Source: an uncultured Alphaproteobacteria bacterium (GTDB lineage Bacteria > Pseudomonadota > Alphaproteobacteria > TMED127). From it: a stretch of DNA of 28,874 nucleotides. The stretch covers positions 1-28,874 of the forward strand of contig CACFLM010000003.1 of the NCBI GenBank assembly GCA_902567145.1, written 5' to 3'. The notes below the pieces were generated by a model that worked only from the letters and a program-made list of their open reading frames with translations, was not told where the DNA came from and ran no database searches. Within the stretch, counting starts at the first letter, position 1, and each line of letters opens with the position of its first letter. Both the position numbers and the translations under genes were made by a program. This document shows positions 25,315-28,874 of the stretch, piece by piece.

Positions 25315-25518
25315 AAAAATAATCGGCTTTATCTTTTTTTTTTTTTTTTTACCTTTTTTTCCCTTTTTGCACTCGGAAATAAATTTCTGATTAAAATAAA
25401 CCTTTTCCCCCTTCCATTTTTTATAGAGTTGCCTATCTATATTTTAGTTTTTATTCTCTTGTTTATAGGTTTTTTATTGGGACTTATCTTTTCATATCTT
25501 AAAAAAGTTTTGAGTTAA
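25298..25518 (+). pseudogene. lapA: LapA/DUF1049 membrane protein, reading frame broken at a T17 tract
   Basis: LapA (DUF1049) proteins are small two-helix inner-membrane proteins that in E. coli act with LapB in LPS control. ATG at 25298 has a strong AAAGGA site 5 bases upstream and encodes MTEKIKKIIGFI, then a phenylalanine run, but this frame stops at TGA 25388-25390. The -1 frame from the T-run onward reads FALGNKFLIKIN, then FPLPFFIELPIYIL and FIGFLLGLIFSYLKK to the TAA at 25516-25518: a typical LapA second half with two hydrophobic segments. A single -1 shift in the 17-T run would give about 73 residues. It may be a true lesion, a slippage-expressed gene, or a homopolymer sequencing error. 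pyrF begins 4 bases later. Confidence 0.75.
25334..25350 (+). repeat. Homopolymer run of 17 T
   Basis: Seventeen consecutive T residues inside lapA, followed after ACC by a second run of 7 T (25354-25360). This is the place where the two halves of lapA fall out of frame. Runs of this length are prone to polymerase slippage in cells and to length errors in sequencing. Confidence 0.95.
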
Positions 25519-25522
25519 TAAG

Positions 25523-26230
25523 ATGAATTTTAAAGATTTAATTTTTTGTGCAATTGACTTTACTGACATAGAAGCATCAAAAAGATTTATTTCAAAGATT
25601 TCCAATTATATTGGAGGGATAAAGCTTGGTCTTGAGTTTTTTTCAAAAAATGGCCCGCAAGGTGTTCTTGAAATAAAAAGAATCGGATTACCAATTTTTC
25701 TAGATATGAAATTAAAAGATATCCCAAATACTGTTAAACAATCAGCAAAAAACTTAATCCAGCTTAATCCCGAATATCTCTCAGTCCACCTTTCAGGTGG
25801 ATATGAAATGTTAAAAGAATTAGTTTCAATAAAAAAAAATACAAAAATTTTAGGTGTATCAATGCTCACTAGTCTTGATAATCAAGATCTAAAAAGCTTT
25901 GGTTATATGCTAGGTGATTTGGAATATGTAGAAAATTTAGCAAAAATAGGGGAAAAGGCAGGTATAGATGGTTTGGTATCATCAGCTCATGAAGTGCCTT
26001 ATTTGAAAGAAAAGTTGAAAAATAAGAAGTTATTGTATGTTACTCCCGGAATTAGACTTAAAGGAAACAGTTCAAATGATCAAAAAAGAATTATCACTCC
26101 AAGTGAAGCTGTTAAATTAGGGTCTTCAATGCTTATTATCGGAAGGTCAATAACACAGTCAGATGATCCAATAAGATCCATCAAAAAAATTATAAAAGAT
26201 ATAGAGGTAAATTTTGAGTCTGAAAATTAA
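25523..26230 (+). CDS. pyrF: Orotidine 5'-phosphate decarboxylase
   Basis: Last step of UMP synthesis: decarboxylates OMP. 235 residues, group I bacterial form. LIFCAIDF supplies the first-strand aspartate, and the catalytic DxKxxD is DMKLKDIPNTV, with lysine in place of the usual histidine before the last aspartate (canonical DLKxHDIPNTV). YVTPGIRLKG and MLIIGRSITQSDDP form the phosphate-binding end. It starts 4 bases after lapA and overlaps trpF by 17 bases, joining pyrimidine and tryptophan synthesis in one transcript. Confidence 0.95.
   Translation: MNFKDLIFCAIDFTDIEASKRFISKISNYIGGIKLGLEFFSKNGPQGVLEIKRIGLPIFLDMKLKDIPNTVKQSAKNLIQLNPEYLSVHLSGGYEMLKELVSIKKNTKILGVSMLTSLDNQDLKSFGYMLGDLEYVENLAKIGEKAGIDGLVSSAHEVPYLKEKLKNKKLLYVTPGIRLKGNSSNDQKRIITPSEAVKLGSSMLIIGRSITQSDDPIRSIKKIIKDIEVNFESEN
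26203..26208 (+). promoter_or_regulatory. trpF ribosome binding site fixing a TTG start
   Basis: AGAGGT inside the end of pyrF lies 5 bases before TTG at 26214. The residues that follow (SLKIKLCGL) are the normal TrpF N terminus and there is no ATG nearby, so the TTG is taken as the start. Confidence 0.75.
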
Positions 26231-26867
26231 ATTGTGCGGACTAAAAGATAAACAATCTATAATAGCAGCTGCAGATGCTAACTACATAGGATTCGTTTTT
26301 TACCAAAAGTCATCAAGATTTATAAACGCTCTAGAAGCAAAAAAATTAAGAAAATACATTGGTGCTGAACAGAAACTTGTTGGATTATTTGTCAATGCTG
26401 ATCTTAATGTAATCAATCATATAACAGACTATTTAAAACTTGATGTGATCCAACTACACGGAAGCGAAGACTTAAATTATATAAAAAAAGTGAAAAAGTT
26501 TAAAAAACCTATTATAAAAGCAGTTTCAGTAAATAGTTATCTCGACATAGAAAATGCAAAAAAGTATGAAAAATTATGTGAAATGATATTGTTTGATACA
26601 AAATCTAATTCTGGCATGAGTGGTGGGACAGGAATTTCATTTGATTGGAATCTGTTAAAAGGATATGATTCCTCGGTGGAGTGGATACTAGCTGGTGGTT
26701 TAAACATAAAGAACGTTACTAGCGCTATCGAAACCACAAACGCAAAGTTTATTGACGTTTCATCTGGTGTAGAAAAGTCTAGAGGAAAAAAGTGTGAAAA
26801 AAAGATCGTAAAATTTATTAAATTTGTGAGAAACTATGAATTCGAAAAAGAAAATAAACTACCATAA
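26214..26867 (+). CDS. trpF: Phosphoribosylanthranilate isomerase
   Basis: Third step of tryptophan synthesis from chorismate: Amadori rearrangement of phosphoribosylanthranilate to CdRP. 217 residues, (beta-alpha)8 barrel. The general-base cysteine is C8 in KIKLCGL and the general-acid aspartate is in [20 protein letters not shown] and [11 protein letters not shown] plus DVSSGVE form the phosphate-binding loops. It starts at TTG with an AGAGGT site, overlaps pyrF by 17 bases and trpB by 32 bases. Separation of trpFBA from the trpE/G/D/C genes is the usual alphaproteobacterial arrangement. Confidence 0.96.
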   Translation: MSLKIKLCGLKDKQSIIAAADANYIGFVFYQKSSRFINALEAKKLRKYIGAEQKLVGLFVNADLNVINHITDYLKLDVIQLHGSEDLNYIKKVKKFKKPIIKAVSVNSYLDIENAKKYEKLCEMILFDTKSNSGMSGGTGISFDWNLLKGYDSSVEWILAGGLNIKNVTSAIETTNAKFIDVSSGVEKSRGKKCEKKIVKFIKFVRNYEFEKENKLP

Positions 26868-28053
26868 ATTTCCTGATAAAAATGGAAGATTCGGAAAGTT
26901 TGGAGGAAGATTTGTTGCAGAGACTCTAATGCCATTATTGATTGATGTTGAAAAACAATACAAGATGGCAAAAAAGTCTAAGAAATTTAAACAAAATCTA
27001 AATTATTACTTCAATAACTATATTGGAAGACCAAGTCCTCTATATTTTGCCGAAAGAGTCTCAAAAAAAATTGGAAACGTAAAAGTTTATTTCAAGAGAG
27101 ATGAGTTAAATCACACTGGTGCGCATAAAATAAATAATTGCGTTGGTCAAATTCTTTTAGCCAAAGAAATGGGGAAAAAAAGAATAGTTGCTGAAACAGG
27201 AGCAGGTCAACATGGATTAGCTACAGCAACTGTTTGTGCTCTTTTCAATCTTAAGTGTGTTGTATATATGGGAGCTTTAGATATTAAAAGACAAGCACCG
27301 AATGTTTTCAAAATGAAATTGTTAGGAGCAGAAATCGTTCCGGTCACATCAGGAACATCAACTCTAAAAGATGCAATGAATGAAGCATTAAGGGACTGGG
27401 TTTCGAATGTAGATGACACCTTCTATGTTATAGGAACAGTAGCTGGTCCTCATCCATATCCAATGATGGTCAGAGACTTTCAATCTGTAATTGGTCAAGA
27501 AGCAAAAAAACAAATTATAAAATTAGAAAGAAGACTGCCAGATTATTTAGTTGCTTGTATTGGCGGTGGATCCAATGCTCTTGGACTTTTTTATCCTTTC
27601 CTTAATAATAATAATGTCAAAATTATTGGAATAGAAGCCGGAGGAGAAGGAGTAAGTTCAAAAAAACATGCTGCATCCTTGATGAAAGGAAAGCCAGGTT
27701 TTTTGCACGGGAATTATACTTATCTCCTGCAGGACAAACATGGTCAAATAAATGATGCACATTCAATCTCAGCAGGCTTAGACTATCCTGGCATTGGACC
27801 AGAGCATTCATGGTTAAAAGAGACTGGAAGGGTTAATTATTTTAGTGCCACAGATAAAGAAGCATTAGAAGCATTTAAAATTTGTTCTAAATTAGAAGGA
27901 ATTATCCCTGCGCTTGAACCATCACACGCACTAGCGTATTTACTTAAAAATGCTAAAAAGTTTAAAAATAATGAGATCATAATAATGAACATGTGTGGGA
28001 GGGGAGATAAAGATATTTTCTCAATTTCTGAATACCTTGGAGTTAAAATTTAA
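26836..28053 (+). CDS. trpB: Tryptophan synthase beta chain
   Basis: PLP enzyme joining indole and serine to make tryptophan, in complex with TrpA. 405 residues, the TrpB1 type. The N terminus [19 protein letters not shown], the PLP lysine K98 in HTGAHKINN, the catalytic glutamate in [10 protein letters not shown], the phosphate loop CIGGGSNA, and the C-terminal ALEPSHAL and MCGRGDKD are all present. It overlaps trpF by 32 bases, and trpA starts 6 bases after its stop. Confidence 0.98.
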   Translation: MNSKKKINYHKFPDKNGRFGKFGGRFVAETLMPLLIDVEKQYKMAKKSKKFKQNLNYYFNNYIGRPSPLYFAERVSKKIGNVKVYFKRDELNHTGAHKINNCVGQILLAKEMGKKRIVAETGAGQHGLATATVCALFNLKCVVYMGALDIKRQAPNVFKMKLLGAEIVPVTSGTSTLKDAMNEALRDWVSNVDDTFYVIGTVAGPHPYPMMVRDFQSVIGQEAKKQIIKLERRLPDYLVACIGGGSNALGLFYPFLNNNNVKIIGIEAGGEGVSSKKHAASLMKGKPGFLHGNYTYLLQDKHGQINDAHSISAGLDYPGIGPEHSWLKETGRVNYFSATDKEALEAFKICSKLEGIIPALEPSHALAYLLKNAKKFKNNEIIIMNMCGRGDKDIFSISEYLGVKI

Positions 28054-28059
28054 AAAAAA

Positions 28060-28863
28060 ATGCAAAATAGAATAGAAAGTAAATTTTTAGAACTAAAAGA
28101 AAACAACCAGAAGGCTTTAGTAGCATTCGTAACATCAGGTGATCCCAATCAAAATACATCAAAAAAAATTCTTAATGTTCTCAACGAAAAAAAAATTGAT
28201 ATGATTGAAATAGGGTTTCCATTTTCCGATCCAATGGCAGATGGACCAACAATCCAAAAGTCTAGTCAAAGGGCAATAAAATCAGGAACAGATTTGAATA
28301 GTACTTTTGAGTTAGTGAGAGATTTTAGAAATAAAGAAAAAAAAACTCCTGTAATTCTTATGGGATATTTTAATCCAATTTTTCAATATGGTCTTGAAAA
28401 GTTTTTTAAAAATTGTAGTTCAGCTGGGGTCGACGGACTAATAGTTGTAGACTTACCACCTGAGGAAAATCAATATATTAATAATTATACTAAGAAATAT
28501 AATGTTCATAATATCAGATTGCTTACACCGACAACTCACAAAGAAAGATTACAAAAAATTTTAAAACATACTAACGGTTTTTTATATTATGTTTCTGTTA
28601 TGGGTATAACAGGTACCAAACAACCCTCTATTATCGAAGTAAAAAAATCTGTAGAAAAAATAAAAAAAATGTCAAAACTACCAATATGTGTTGGGTTTGG
28701 AATTAAAACTAGCAATCAGATTAAAGATCTTAATAAATTCTGTGATGGTTGTGTGGTTGGATCCGCGATTGTTAATTTTATAGAAGAGTTCGATAATGGT
28801 AAAGTTAGTGAAAAAATAATGCTAAAAAACATATCCAATTTCTTAACAAATTTAAAGAATTGA
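28060..28863 (+). CDS. trpA: Tryptophan synthase alpha chain
   Basis: Cleaves indole-3-glycerol phosphate to indole, which is channelled to TrpB. 267 residues, TIM barrel. The catalytic acids are E50 in MIEIGFPFSDP and D61 in MADGPTIQ. LMGYFNPIFQYG, LIVVDLPPEE, LLTPTT and VSVMGITGTK follow in order, and VGFGIKT gives the phosphate-binding loop. The ATG is preceded by eight A residues right after the trpB stop and lacks a close Shine-Dalgarno. After the TGA only 11 bases remain; accD often follows trpA but is not visible. Confidence 0.98.
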   Translation: MQNRIESKFLELKENNQKALVAFVTSGDPNQNTSKKILNVLNEKKIDMIEIGFPFSDPMADGPTIQKSSQRAIKSGTDLNSTFELVRDFRNKEKKTPVILMGYFNPIFQYGLEKFFKNCSSAGVDGLIVVDLPPEENQYINNYTKKYNVHNIRLLTPTTHKERLQKILKHTNGFLYYVSVMGITGTKQPSIIEVKKSVEKIKKMSKLPICVGFGIKTSNQIKDLNKFCDGCVVGSAIVNFIEEFDNGKVSEKIMLKNISNFLTNLKN

Positions 28864-28874
28864 TGATAAATTAA

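Noticed and set aside
28863..28874. Start of a further gene (ATG at 28863)
   Set aside because: The frame ATG-ATA-AAT-TAA closes at once, and the window ends before any other gene can be seen.

Overview
The window is a gene-dense, AT-rich (by eye roughly one third G+C) stretch of a chromosome from what looks like a streamlined marine-type alphaproteobacterium (SAR11/HIMB59-like in style; exact lineage not determinable here). The evidence is the combination of DUF1150 next to an Hsp20, the FYDLN-type zinc-ribbon protein (TIGR02300) beside tRNA-Ala and divergent from aroA-cmk-rpsA, a long-form HPF, an NDUFA9-like SDR, an HRDC-less RNase D, very short or negative intergenic distances, and AT-rich codons.

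Layout. (1) 129-12476, all on the minus strand: tRNA-Ser(GGA), lepA, pheT, pheS, rplT, rpmI, infC and thrS form a translation block. Upstream of thrS on the same strand lie a GT9 heptosyltransferase-like gene, a GT4 glycosyltransferase, a YeeZ-like atypical SDR and a LysR regulator. (2) 12556-14331: uppP (+) and an NDUFA9-like SDR (-) converge with 3 bases between them. (3) 14393-19155, plus strand: rnd-like exonuclease, kdsD, lptC, lptA, lptB, hpf, ptsN, an LPS-precursor/LPS-transport/ribosome-hibernation run with overlapping genes and no rpoN between lptB and hpf. (4) 19152-20405, minus strand: DUF1150, hsp20, tRNA-Ala(GGC) and the TIGR02300 zinc-ribbon gene. (5) 20454-28863, plus strand: aroA, cmk, rpsA, sppA, ihfB, lapA (interrupted by a frameshift at a T17 tract), pyrF, trpF, trpB, trpA.

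How it works together. Block 1 couples translation elongation/initiation factors with aminoacyl-tRNA synthetases and L20/L35. Blocks 1-3 also carry an envelope theme: Kdo precursor supply (KdsD), core/O-sugar glycosyl transfer (GT9, GT4), the LPS bridge (LptC, LptA, LptB), and undecaprenyl phosphate recycling (UppP). Block 5 joins aromatic amino acid (AroA, TrpFBA) and pyrimidine (Cmk, PyrF) synthesis with ribosomal protein S1, a membrane protease and IHF-beta.

I see no mobile element, CRISPR array, prophage or evident novel multi-gene system. No gap between genes exceeds 300 bases. The points most worth a second look are the lapA frameshift at a 17-T run, a perfect 11-bp inverted repeat between hsp20 and its presumed promoter, an altered HxxxH motif in the ThrRS editing domain, the ambiguous infC start, and the loss of rpoN from its usual place.
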